From NCBI GenBank assembly GCA_038043465.1, contig JBBTBX010000005.1:1-64000 (forward strand): 64,000 bases of DNA. The letters run 5' to 3'. Both the position numbers and the translations under genes were made by a program. The DNA is from SXRF01 sp038043465 (lineage in GTDB: Bacteria > Pseudomonadota > Alphaproteobacteria > Rickettsiales > SXRF01). Below the pieces are notes generated by a model. It was not told the DNA's origin, did no database searches, and worked only from the letters and a program-made list of their open reading frames with translations. Positions 24,370-33,270 of this stretch are shown one piece after another; positions within the stretch are counted from its first letter, which is position 1, and each line of letters opens with the position of its first letter.

Positions 24370-27300
24370 TCATATGTAAGTAGTTAGTTTGACTTCGTCA
24401 AGCAGTGCCTCAGGTAAAACATCAAATTTTGCATTTTCCGTCCATAACAAAGCACAATGCACTGTTTTATCTGGGTAAATTTTTGTAAGCAGTAGACGGT
24501 ATAGAGCAAGCTGGCGGACATAAGAAACAGGAATATCCCGTTGCGAATCCGGCGGTGATTGGTTGCTCTTGAAATCAACAACCCATACTTCATTTTTACC
24601 TATATACAACCTGTCTATCTGCCCTGAAATTGTGATATTGCTCCCATCAATTTCTATATTTCCGGTAATTGGCACTTCCGCCAACGCATCCTTGCCAAAC
24701 AGCATCGCAAAATCAGGGTTATCAATAACCGAAATTGCATCGGAAATTGCTTTATCAATAACTTCCTGCGAAAGCTCTGTGCTAAATTTCCGTGCGATAA
24801 ACCTTGCCATTGACTCGCGTTTATCTTGCTCCTGTGCTGGCAAATATTCCAGCAAACGATGAATAAATTTTCCTGTAGCATATACATGTTTTTTGGAAAG
24901 CGGAGAAACACTGGCAGGAACTTCAGATAAAATACGCGATGGAGTCAAAGGTTTACTCGGCGAAGGCTCAACTGGCACTGGCGTTTGCAGAAAATCCATC
25001 ATCCTCGCCTTGCGCGGGGATCTAGTGTTATAAACGCCATCATTAGCTTTGTTCTCAGACCCAGTTATAAAAACAGGATGACAGGTTGGAAGATTCCCCA
25101 CTCGCAACCCCTGCCCCCATGGCATTTCAAAACTCTCTGCAATTTGCTCAATTCCTGTTTTGATGTGCTGATACCAACTCTGCTCATTGATTTTATCTTT
25201 TCCGGTCGCCCCGCAAATATACAACCTATCCTCGGCACGAGTTAGCGCAACATACAACAAACGACGATATTCGCTGAGCATTTCCTCTCGCTCATAGTGT
25301 CGCAACTCACGGCATATTTTATCATCTTTTTTGGCAGATAACGAGCGCAGCGGGATATTATCCAGATATAACAAACTGCCACTTTCCCTTGGAATTTCCA
25401 CAGTATCCGGCAAAATCACAATCTTAGACTGCAAGCCTTTAGAACCATGCACCGTCATAATCCGCACTGCATTTTTTGCCTGCTCCATATCGCGCTTTAT
25501 TTCACTATTGCTAGCAACAAGCCAATGTATAAAACCTTGCAAAGATGGCGGATGTGAACGCTCATAAAGCAAGGCCTGCTGCATAAATTCATCAATAGGA
25601 TCAGCATATTCCTCACCCATCCTGCCAATAAATCTCCTGCGCATCCCTTTAGTATCGAGCAGGTGTGAGTAGAATTCAAATGGCGGAACGAAATCGGCTT
25701 TAGCGCGCATTTCTGTGAGCAATTCATAGCTATCTGCAAATTTCGGCGACTGTGATAAACATTGCCATAATGTTTTTTCGCCTCGATTATAGGCAAGTGC
25801 AAATAAATCTTCTTCATTGAAATCAAATATCGGGCTTTTTAGACAGGCTGCCAGAGTCAGATCATCATCGGGCAATAACATAACCTGCCCGAGAGCTATT
25901 AAATCCTGTACGGCAAGATTATCATTAAGAGCCATACGGTCACTTCCCGCCACCGGAACTCCACGCCTCTTCAACGCCCGCACTAGTTTATCGGCAAATA
26001 ACGTACGGCTACGCAGCAAAATCATTATATCACCGGCCTGAGCCTCACCAGTTTCAATCCAACTTTGGATTTTATCGGCAATGTGGCGTACTAACTTTGT
26101 CGCTGGCGTGGCAGTTTCGTCATTGCGAGTCCAGAAACTTTCTGGACGAAGCAATCCAGCAGTTTCAATAGAATTAGATTTCTGGATTGCCACGTCGGCT
26201 ATGCCTCCTCGCAATGACGGAGAATCTTGAGGCTGTATGAGTGGCCATAGCTCCACCAATCCTTCATGTCCTATTCGGGTGAGGATATGGGTAAATTCAG
26301 CATCTTCCGACGTAACGCCGGCACGCGTTTCCTGCCTTGCGAAAACCGCATCCACAACCCTTAAAACCTGATTGGTTGAGCGGTATGATTTGGTCAGTGA
26401 CAAAAAATGCATCGGTTTTTGCGAAGCTGTGATTAACTCGGCAAAATGTTTCTGCATCCGTGCCAGCTCTTTGACATTAGCACCTTGAAAACTGAATATT
26501 GATTGTTTTTCATCACCAACAATAAACAATGAACGATCAATCTCTTTAGCTCCCTGCCCGGCAAAAAATTCCTGCGTGAGCGCGTCAATGATCATCCATT
26601 GCTGCGGGCTGGTGTCCTGTGCTTCATCCACCAAAATATGGTCTATTCCACCGTCAAGTTTAAACAAAACCCATGGCGACATTCCCGCGCGCGTTAGCAA
26701 TTCACAGGCGGTTGCAATCAAATCATCATAATCCATCCACGCATGACCGCGCTTGATAGCCTCATACTCAGCAAGCAAGCCTTCCGCCACCTGCATAACA
26801 TCCATGCTGTGCTGAACCACCGAAAACGCGCATAATTTATCAGCAAACTCACAAACAAGTTGTTGTTCAGCCATAAGTTCGTCTATCAGTTCTGCATCAG
26901 TTAAAGCTTCCTTGGTAAAAATCTTTTTTCGAGCAGAGCCTTTTTCCGTAATAAAACAATCTATATATTCTTCATATAAATCCATCTTTGCCTGCGGATT
27001 TGCCATCCATTTTTCAAGTGACTGCACAGTTTTTTTGTCTGTGTCTTTGTCTGATTTTTGTAATGCCTCAACTATTTTTCGTAAGTTTCCAGACCGTTCT
27101 TCGCTATAGTTAAAAAATTGGTTTAAGAGCAATTCAATACTGATGCCTTCTTCAATTTTAAAAAGTTTATATAGCCTGTGCCGGATCGCAGATAACGCTT
27201 CCATTTCCTGCAATATATGACGAAATTTATCCTTATTTTCTACAATCTCACTCATTAATTTATGGAAACCATATTCACTGACCTCTCGCGCCAGATTATC

Positions 27301-27843
27301 GAGAGATTTCTGGATAGTGGAATCGGATTTTCGAGCATTGTTAAATAAGCGCAGGCGCGCCTCTGTCAGAACTTCCTGTTCACTCCTGCTATCCATCACT
27401 TTAAAATGCGGACTGATTCCCGCCTCTAAAGGAAAACGCCTGAGCAATGATTGCGAAAACCCATGAATCGTCTGGATATTTATGCCCTGTGGCGACTCCA
27501 GAACCCGGGCAAATAAACTGCGGGCATTATCCAGTAAAGAATTAGTAACATTCCCAGAAGTTAGCTTAGCAAGCTGCGCTGATAACTTTTCTTCATCCGC
27601 CATCACCCATGAACCCAGAGCTTGCAAGATACGGTTAGACATTTCCGCCGCCGCCGCATTAGTAAAGGTCAGGCATAAAATTTTGCCTGGCTCGACCCCA
27701 TGCAGCAATAAGCTGAGAACACGATTAGTTAGTAAACTGGTCTTTCCGGAACCGGCATTTGCGGTAACAAATACACAAGCTTCTGTATTAAAAGCAATAT
27801 TTGCCTTTTCATCGCTAATAACATTAACTTTTTTATTAAGCAT
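24370..27843 (-). CDS. addA: Double-strand break repair helicase-nuclease AddA, with two repeat insertions
   Basis: UvrD-type helicase plus RecB-type nuclease that processes double-strand breaks with AddB. The 1157-residue protein shows Walker A TANAGSGKTSLLTNR (near residue 34), motif II VDEAQDTSPQQW, motif III GDEKQSIFSFQGAN, motif IV LTKSYRST, and VHGSKGLQSKIV. The C-terminal nuclease has GQIDRLYIG and VVDFKSNQ. Residues ~542-576 and ~921-949 are encoded by family A and B palindromic elements, both in frame. They lie between helicase subdomains and before the nuclease domain, places that may tolerate insertions. trxA follows. Confidence 0.95.
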   Translation of the reverse strand: MLNKKVNVISDEKANIAFNTEACVFVTANAGSGKTSLLTNRVLSLLLHGVEPGKILCLTFTNAAAAEMSNRILQALGSWVMADEEKLSAQLAKLTSGNVTNSLLDNARSLFARVLESPQGINIQTIHGFSQSLLRRFPLEAGISPHFKVMDSRSEQEVLTEARLRLFNNARKSDSTIQKSLDNLAREVSEYGFHKLMSEIVENKDKFRHILQEMEALSAIRHRLYKLFKIEEGISIELLLNQFFNYSEERSGNLRKIVEALQKSDKDTDKKTVQSLEKWMANPQAKMDLYEEYIDCFITEKGSARKKIFTKEALTDAELIDELMAEQQLVCEFADKLCAFSVVQHSMDVMQVAEGLLAEYEAIKRGHAWMDYDDLIATACELLTRAGMSPWVLFKLDGGIDHILVDEAQDTSPQQWMIIDALTQEFFAGQGAKEIDRSLFIVGDEKQSIFSFQGANVKELARMQKHFAELITASQKPMHFLSLTKSYRSTNQVLRVVDAVFARQETRAGVTSEDAEFTHILTRIGHEGLVELWPLIQPQDSPSLRGGIADVAIQKSNSIETAGLLRPESFWTRNDETATPATKLVRHIADKIQSWIETGEAQAGDIMILLRSRTLFADKLVRALKRRGVPVAGSDRMALNDNLAVQDLIALGQVMLLPDDDLTLAACLKSPIFDFNEEDLFALAYNRGEKTLWQCLSQSPKFADSYELLTEMRAKADFVPPFEFYSHLLDTKGMRRRFIGRMGEEYADPIDEFMQQALLYERSHPPSLQGFIHWLVASNSEIKRDMEQAKNAVRIMTVHGSKGLQSKIVILPDTVEIPRESGSLLYLDNIPLRSLSAKKDDKICRELRHYEREEMLSEYRRLLYVALTRAEDRLYICGATGKDKINEQSWYQHIKTGIEQIAESFEMPWGQGLRVGNLPTCHPVFITGSENKANDGVYNTRSPRKARMMDFLQTPVPVEPSPSKPLTPSRILSEVPASVSPLSKKHVYATGKFIHRLLEYLPAQEQDKRESMARFIARKFSTELSQEVIDKAISDAISVIDNPDFAMLFGKDALAEVPITGNIEIDGSNITISGQIDRLYIGKNEVWVVDFKSNQSPPDSQRDIPVSYVRQLALYRLLLTKIYPDKTVHCALLWTENAKFDVLPEALLDEVKLTTYI
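24999..25083. repeat. Family B palindromic element inside addA
   Basis: Outer arms CATCCTCGCC and ACAGGATGAC with inner pairs GCGGGGATCTAG and CTCAGACCC. It is translated in addA as a segment ending in NTRSPRKAR before the MMDFL segment. Confidence 0.75.
26119..26218. repeat. Family A palindromic element inside addA
   Basis: A 100-bp inverted repeat with ends GTCATTGCGAG and CTCGCAATGAC, inner arms GCAATCCAG/CTGGATTGC, and an extra small hairpin CCAGAAACTTTCTGG. It is read in frame through addA as SLRGGIADVAIQK ... ESFWTRNDE. Confidence 0.9.
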
Positions 27844-27951
27844 ATAATATTAAATAATTAATAAAATAAATAAAATGTCATAAAAGATTAATATTAAATA
27901 AGTAAAATTAATGTTATAATGAGCTGTATTTAATAAATAAGTAGGACATGA

Positions 27952-28377
27952 ATGGAAGTAAACTCAGATACACCTAAAGAGCAAATTTCGCAAAATATAT
28001 TATTTATGCCCAGCGTATATAATGATGCTATGACGCTGCTGTGTGAAGCACAAGAATATTTTTCCGAATTCGGCGCAGAAGATCAGAAAAAACTGGATAT
28101 AAGCACCAAATCTATCTATGCCTGCGAAATGTCGCGGATTACGCTGCGCCTTTCCTGCGTCATGTCATGGATACTTGCCCAGCGCGGTGTAGCCGCCGGA
28201 CAAATAGCCGTTGAAGAATCCGCACATTACGGTCTTGAATTTCAAAATATCTGCCGCGTTGACAACAAAGTCCTGCATGGTGTCCTGCCGCCTTATGTCT
28301 GCTACCTGCTCGACAGTACCTTTGAATTATATGAACGCGTCCTGCGCCTTAATTCACAACTCGCCAGCATGCATTAG
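27952..28377 (+). CDS. rcdA: RcdA-like regulator (DUF1465)
   Basis: A 141-residue helical protein matching DUF1465, the family of Caulobacter RcdA, the adaptor that helps CpdR and ClpXP degrade CtrA at the cell pole. Recognised segments are PSVYNDAMTLLCEAQEYF, EMSRITLRLSCVMSWILAQR and the C-terminal YLLDSTFELYERVLRLNSQL. The C-terminal flexible tail of Caulobacter RcdA is short here. It lies on the plus strand between the split addA and addB. PopZ elsewhere in the window is consistent with CtrA-type polar regulation. Confidence 0.85.
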   Translation: MEVNSDTPKEQISQNILFMPSVYNDAMTLLCEAQEYFSEFGAEDQKKLDISTKSIYACEMSRITLRLSCVMSWILAQRGVAAGQIAVEESAHYGLEFQNICRVDNKVLHGVLPPYVCYLLDSTFELYERVLRLNSQLASMH

Positions 28378-28423
28378 AAAAAATCGTTTAGGGCGATTTA
28401 ATAATCTTGTAACGTATTGGTTT

Positions 28424-28508
28424 GTCATACCGCACTTGTTGCGGTATCTGGAGCAGAGCCCACAGCCAGTGGACTTTACCCCAGACCCCGCAATAAATAC
28501 GGGGTGAC
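28424..28508. repeat. Family B palindromic element (intergenic)
   Basis: Ends GTCATACCGCACTTG and AATACGGGGTGAC, with inner pairs CTGGAGCAGAGCC and CCAGACCCCGC. It lies between rcdA and the unknown gene at 28660. It is most like the copy at 17027. Confidence 0.85.
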
Positions 28509-28659
28509 ACGAAAAATTAATGGGTTACACTTTTATTAAATAGCTCTGAAAATCGTTAGATTGTCACAAATTCTTCATAATTCTCTAATTGAACAATCGT
28601 TAAATATAGATAATAATTTTTTAGGATTAAATATAATAGACAAACCATTGGAGAACCTT

Positions 28660-30240
28660 ATGGCTATGAAACTTGAACTAAGGCAAGAAAAAACTAAAAG
28701 AGATAGATCAAAGCCCGAGCCAGAACAACAAAAAGAACCAGAACAAATTCGGCGTGGCGGTGGTCCGGAAATATATACAGTAACAAGTGATCATCCAGAT
28801 TTTAAGAAGCAATTTGATCAACTATTAAAATCTGTAACCGCTCATGACAGGGGAAGCGATCATCCCCCGCTTGACAAAAAAAGCCAAAGATCTCAGGAAA
28901 TAGTCGAACAATTAGAAGAAATGAAGAAAAGCAGATCTGGTCTTAAATGGTCAGTTGGCGCATACGATGCTGTTGGTGGCAATATTGAGATAGTGACCAA
29001 TATTCAAGGGAAAGACGGCAAAGCTTTAAAGTTTACAACTTACGGTAATGGTGGCGTTGAAATATCAATGCAGAAACCAATAATTAAAGATATAGAGCAA
29101 GGCAGAACTTTTTCCAAAGAATTTTACGAAAAAAATCCTAGCGCCCGTATTAAAATTGTTGAATATAGCCTCAAAATAGAACAAGCAACAGGTTATGCTC
29201 GTGGGTTGCTTGAAATTCCAAGATCAGGACCACTTGTAGAAGATATTACAGGGTCTAATAAAAAAATACATGAAAAGTTATTAGGAGAACTTGATAGGCA
29301 AATTTCTGACAAAGACAATTTTAAAACCAGAAATGGCACTACAACAATAAAAACACTAGTTTTAGTTGGTGGTGGTGACAGACTTACCGTAGTAATGGGA
29401 AAAGAGGGAGATGTCAGATTCCAAACAGATTCTGGCAAAGAAATTGGCAGGACTAGCAGCCCAAAGCAAGCTGAGGTCACTTTTAAATCCTTAATAGACA
29501 ATCAATTTTTACTTGATGGTATAAATAATACAAAGGATACATCAGGAAAACCAGTTAATTATGAAGTAAAAGCACATAATGGCGTGGTTACCACAAGTGT
29601 TGATATCGGTGGTAAGCCAATACACATTACACAACAAGATGGCAAAATTACAGTTCCCGGCTATGGTGAAAATCTTGATACAAATAAAGCATTACAGCAT
29701 GTAAAAGAAAAAGTCGAATCATCTAAACCAAAAGTAATCGAGCAACCTCAAAAACCAGCAACTGTAGAAGATTTAAAGGCTCTTACAGCAGAACATGTAA
29801 GTAAATCTGCCGAACTTGAAAAAACCATAAAAGTACTTGGTGAAAAATTAACAGCTTCCGAAATAAGGGAACTAGGGGATAAAATCCCTAAAATCAAGCT
29901 TGGTATTGGAGCTGGTATAGGTATTTTAGCTCCGCAATTAGCAGAGGCAGCTATAGACAAAGCTCCTAAAGAACTACCAAAAGGTGCTGACCGCATGGTA
30001 GGAATTATGGGTCCGATTGGCTATGCTGCAAATGAGGCTGCTAAGGCTATTTCCGGATCAAAAGAACCTTCAAAAAAAGAAGTTGGGTCTGTCCTCAGTG
30101 AGGCTGATAAGCGTATGGCAGCGGAAATAGCAAAACAATTTGATAATTTTGGCATCCCTGCACCAACTTCTGATGTTGTAGCAAACCAGCATATATCTTC
30201 AAAATCACAACAAACATCTCGGGCTACGCCCGGCAGCTAA
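28660..30240 (+). CDS. Large hydrophilic hypothetical protein
   Basis: A 526-residue protein from ATG 28660, chosen for its ribosome-binding site GGAG (28650-28653) and because an upstream TTG start would only add an unlikely leader. It is rich in K, E, G, D and contains repeated beta-like blocks with GGDRLTVVMGKEGDVRFQ and KPIHITQQDGKITVPG. A Gly/Ala hydrophobic segment near residue 430 (GIGAGIGILAPQLAEAA) could be membrane-active. The C-terminus is Ser/Thr-rich. No domain is recognised. It interrupts the addB-addA pair on the opposite strand. Lineage-specific or effector-like roles are possible but unsupported. Confidence 0.6.
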   Translation: MAMKLELRQEKTKRDRSKPEPEQQKEPEQIRRGGGPEIYTVTSDHPDFKKQFDQLLKSVTAHDRGSDHPPLDKKSQRSQEIVEQLEEMKKSRSGLKWSVGAYDAVGGNIEIVTNIQGKDGKALKFTTYGNGGVEISMQKPIIKDIEQGRTFSKEFYEKNPSARIKIVEYSLKIEQATGYARGLLEIPRSGPLVEDITGSNKKIHEKLLGELDRQISDKDNFKTRNGTTTIKTLVLVGGGDRLTVVMGKEGDVRFQTDSGKEIGRTSSPKQAEVTFKSLIDNQFLLDGINNTKDTSGKPVNYEVKAHNGVVTTSVDIGGKPIHITQQDGKITVPGYGENLDTNKALQHVKEKVESSKPKVIEQPQKPATVEDLKALTAEHVSKSAELEKTIKVLGEKLTASEIRELGDKIPKIKLGIGAGIGILAPQLAEAAIDKAPKELPKGADRMVGIMGPIGYAANEAAKAISGSKEPSKKEVGSVLSEADKRMAAEIAKQFDNFGIPAPTSDVVANQHISSKSQQTSRATPGS

Positions 30241-33206
30241 CCCCCCTCCCATTCCTTCCGGCGGGTCAGGTGTTCATAATCATTATAACGCGCGGGCATC
30301 CCTTCCGATTGCGCGTTGTAGGGCGTGGATTCATCATCAAATTTCATGATTAACTCTTCCAGCATTTTCCTGGTTTCTTCTATATCAGCCTTCGAGTATG
30401 TAATTTCGCATTTGCCTTCACTGCCGGAAAGTTTCCAATATTCCATCTGCTCCGCCATCCCCGGCGGCACATCGCCTGACAATTTCCCATAGCGCACAAT
30501 CAACGCCTCCAGCGGCAATTGGTTGGAAAGCCCGGTCTTAGGCACAATTCCGGTTTTATAATCAATCAAATTATAACCGCCGGATGGCAACTTCTCCAAC
30601 CGGTCAATGCGGGTTTTTAAGGAAAAATCCTTGCCCGCCACTGCAAAATCCCAGCGTCCATTAACCTCGCTATGCACCGATTCAATCAAGCCCCTCCGCT
30701 TTTCTTCTTCAGCAATAAACCATGTCGCCATCGACATAAAACGTGGCCACCACAAACAGGCAACCGCTGGCCTATCAATAAAATCAGCAAAAGCCTCACG
30801 CCCGCAGGCAAGCAGCTTTTCGTACGGCGCATCCGGCAGATTATCCGGAAAAGATCTGGTAAATTTTTCCAACGCCTTATGCACTATATTGCCAAAATCC
30901 GCTGCGTCCGGTTCACGATCAATATCATCAAGCTTACGCAAATTCAGGATATAGCGCGCATAGATGCTATAGGGATTATTAAGCAGCGCATCAATCGCCG
31001 TAACCCGCAGTTCGCGAGGACGGGCAGAAAATAGAGGAGTCGGAGCAGGAGCGGAAATTGGCGGCAGTGATATTGGTTGCTCCAGAATATTTTTCGCTGC
31101 AAGGAAATAACCATCATCATTCATTCCGGCAAAAATTTCCGGCATACGCCCGCCAATAAGCGTCTGCAACCGCACCCACCAACGCGAGGCAATAGCTGGC
31201 GTTCCTTCTACCTTCCGCGCCCTTGTTATCAACACTTCCGGCGCGAATAGCTGCATGACAAAATCATGCGCGCCCTGCCCCACAGCCCGCTCAGCAGATG
31301 GCAAACCGAAAGCCGCGCGTTGCGGTCGGCTCATCCACGGATCTGGCGGCGAACTGTTCGGCCACATACCTTCATTAAGGCTACCCATTATCACCAGATC
31401 ATAACGCTGCAACCGCGCCTCCATCGGGCTTAGAATATGTAACCGTGGATGCAGACCAAACTGCGAATGGTAAATCTCAGCAGCCAGCAATGAATCAAAC
31501 AACGCTGGATAGGTCATCGCTTCAACAACCGGAAGCAGCTCCGCCTGCAAGTTCCACTGCGCCACGATTTCGGCAAGAGCGTTACCATCTTCTCCTGCCC
31601 ATAAACGCTGCGTGCCAGATTCAGTATCACTCCCCGCCATCCATTCGGCAAAACCTATATGCGCGCTAAGCAACTGCTGCAATGCTGCATTATGATGTTG
31701 CCGCATCAAACTCAGGAATGATTCTGATTCTTTTTCCAGATTCTCAAGCAAATCCAGCAATTCTTTTGACGTTTTTTTATGAATAATTGCCGCCTTGCGC
31801 AATCCCGCAATGCCGTCTTCCCTACGAATCCCACGCAGCAATAATAATTCCAGCTCCCGCGATAGAAAACGGCATCTAGCAGGGTTCATCCCCGCTGCTG
31901 CCAGCGGATGTCGCAGAACCGCAAGCAAAGTTGCTGGCGCAAAACGTGAAGCTATCATTTCCACGATCAAGCGTAGAAAACAAGCTGACGGCGAGCTGGC
32001 AAGCTGCTTCCCCGCCGAATCATCAACCATAATCCCAAAACGCTTTAGTTGTACAGAAACCATCCGCGCCAATGTGCGATCCGGAGTTACAAGAGCCGCT
32101 GTCTTTGCTGGCGTTTCCAGAACTTCGCGCATGGCTATGGCTATAGCCCTCGCCTCATCAAATAACGTATCCGCCTCAATGAGCCTTATATAATCCAGAC
32201 ATTCCGGGTCCGGCAGCTCGATTTTTGACCAGTTGGTAGTCGTTGCTGGTGGCGAAAATATAGCACGCAGATATTTTTGCTTGTCAATGTCATTGCGAAG
32301 AGGCGTAGCCGACGTGGCAATCCATTCACTTGTTTGATAAGACTGGATTGCTTCGTTACTCTCGCAATGACTGATAATACCTACCTGCCTCCTCTCAATC
32401 CCAATTTTCTCCAGTAACTGCTTCAGAGCGTATTGCGGATGGGTTTGAGTAACCTCCTTCCATTCATCTTCCTGCATCTCTTTATCAAGAAATGGCAGAA
32501 TAACCTTGCCATTTGGCAGCCCGGCTATTGTTTTAAGCAAGTTTGCCGTAGCAGGCTGGCTTCCGGTTGAACCGGCAGCAATAACCGGATAATCCGGCGG
32601 AGATTTTTCCCACATTTTGCTTAAATGATAAAGCAACTGGTTGCGGTAAACCACCGCGTCAATCGTCCCCTCTTCTTCCAAGAGTCTAGGCCATTGTTTG
32701 GAAATTATGCTGAGAAATTCCAATGTCTGCTGCCAGTGGCTGGCGAGGTTTTCCGGTGCCAGATTCGTAAGTTTATCATAGCTAAGCCCCTCGCGGTTAA
32801 CTTCATCCATGAATTTAATAAGCTGCCTTGCCAGTTCCGCCGCCTGATTAATGGAAATCATTCCAATATTTTTATGCCCAAAGCCTATAATCAGGCGCAT
32901 GAGCAGGAAATGCCGGCGTACAGGGTTAATCGGTTGGGGTATATAGGTATTCATTCCCTCTATACCGCCCCAGAATTCCTCTTCTTGGGTTTCCCCAATA
33001 GGTTGTATTCGCGGCAAAAGCATAGGTTTTCCGCCAGAACAGTCCAAGAAAGCCTCACGCAGGGAACGGCAAGAGCGTCTATTTGGCAATAATATTAGTA
33101 TTTTCGTATATGATAATGTATCGTAATTGCTCAAAACCCATCTTGCCAAACTGTGTAAAAAGCTGGCATTTGCTGGAAAACTATAACAATTTACTGCTGA
33201 ATTCAT
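30237..33206 (-). CDS. addB: Double-strand break repair protein AddB, with a repeat insertion
   Basis: A 989-residue partner of AddA: an inactivated helicase fold with a RecB-type nuclease. The N-terminus has ILILLPNRRSCRSLREAFL. Mid-protein motifs VIMGSLNEGMWPNSSPPDPWM and LRVTAIDALLNNPYSIYA are typical of the alphaproteobacterial type. The nuclease ends with LKTRIDRLEKL and YNLIDYKTGIVP. Residues ~279-306 (CESNEAIQSYQTSEWIATSA...) come from a family A element. In most alphaproteobacteria addB directly precedes addA; here ~2.4 kb with two opposite-strand genes separates them. The stop lies four bases inside the end of the convergent upstream gene. Confidence 0.94.
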   Translation of the reverse strand: MNSAVNCYSFPANASFLHSLARWVLSNYDTLSYTKILILLPNRRSCRSLREAFLDCSGGKPMLLPRIQPIGETQEEEFWGGIEGMNTYIPQPINPVRRHFLLMRLIIGFGHKNIGMISINQAAELARQLIKFMDEVNREGLSYDKLTNLAPENLASHWQQTLEFLSIISKQWPRLLEEEGTIDAVVYRNQLLYHLSKMWEKSPPDYPVIAAGSTGSQPATANLLKTIAGLPNGKVILPFLDKEMQEDEWKEVTQTHPQYALKQLLEKIGIERRQVGIISHCESNEAIQSYQTSEWIATSATPLRNDIDKQKYLRAIFSPPATTTNWSKIELPDPECLDYIRLIEADTLFDEARAIAIAMREVLETPAKTAALVTPDRTLARMVSVQLKRFGIMVDDSAGKQLASSPSACFLRLIVEMIASRFAPATLLAVLRHPLAAAGMNPARCRFLSRELELLLLRGIRREDGIAGLRKAAIIHKKTSKELLDLLENLEKESESFLSLMRQHHNAALQQLLSAHIGFAEWMAGSDTESGTQRLWAGEDGNALAEIVAQWNLQAELLPVVEAMTYPALFDSLLAAEIYHSQFGLHPRLHILSPMEARLQRYDLVIMGSLNEGMWPNSSPPDPWMSRPQRAAFGLPSAERAVGQGAHDFVMQLFAPEVLITRARKVEGTPAIASRWWVRLQTLIGGRMPEIFAGMNDDGYFLAAKNILEQPISLPPISAPAPTPLFSARPRELRVTAIDALLNNPYSIYARYILNLRKLDDIDREPDAADFGNIVHKALEKFTRSFPDNLPDAPYEKLLACGREAFADFIDRPAVACLWWPRFMSMATWFIAEEEKRRGLIESVHSEVNGRWDFAVAGKDFSLKTRIDRLEKLPSGGYNLIDYKTGIVPKTGLSNQLPLEALIVRYGKLSGDVPPGMAEQMEYWKLSGSEGKCEITYSKADIEETRKMLEELIMKFDDESTPYNAQSEGMPARYNDYEHLTRRKEWEGG
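32289..32371. repeat. Family A palindromic element inside addB
   Basis: An 83-bp inverted repeat with ends GTCATTGCG and CTCGCAATGAC and inner arms GCAATCCA/TGGATTGC. It is in frame within addB. Confidence 0.9.
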
Positions 33207-33270
33207 AGTATTTTAACCCCGATAAGGTATAAATATCCTATTATTAAAGCAATAACCACCATGTAATTTT

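Noticed and set aside
28561..28659. TTG-initiated 33-residue extension of the unknown 526-residue protein
   Set aside because: ATG 28660 has a good ribosome-binding site and the extension shows no protein-like composition.
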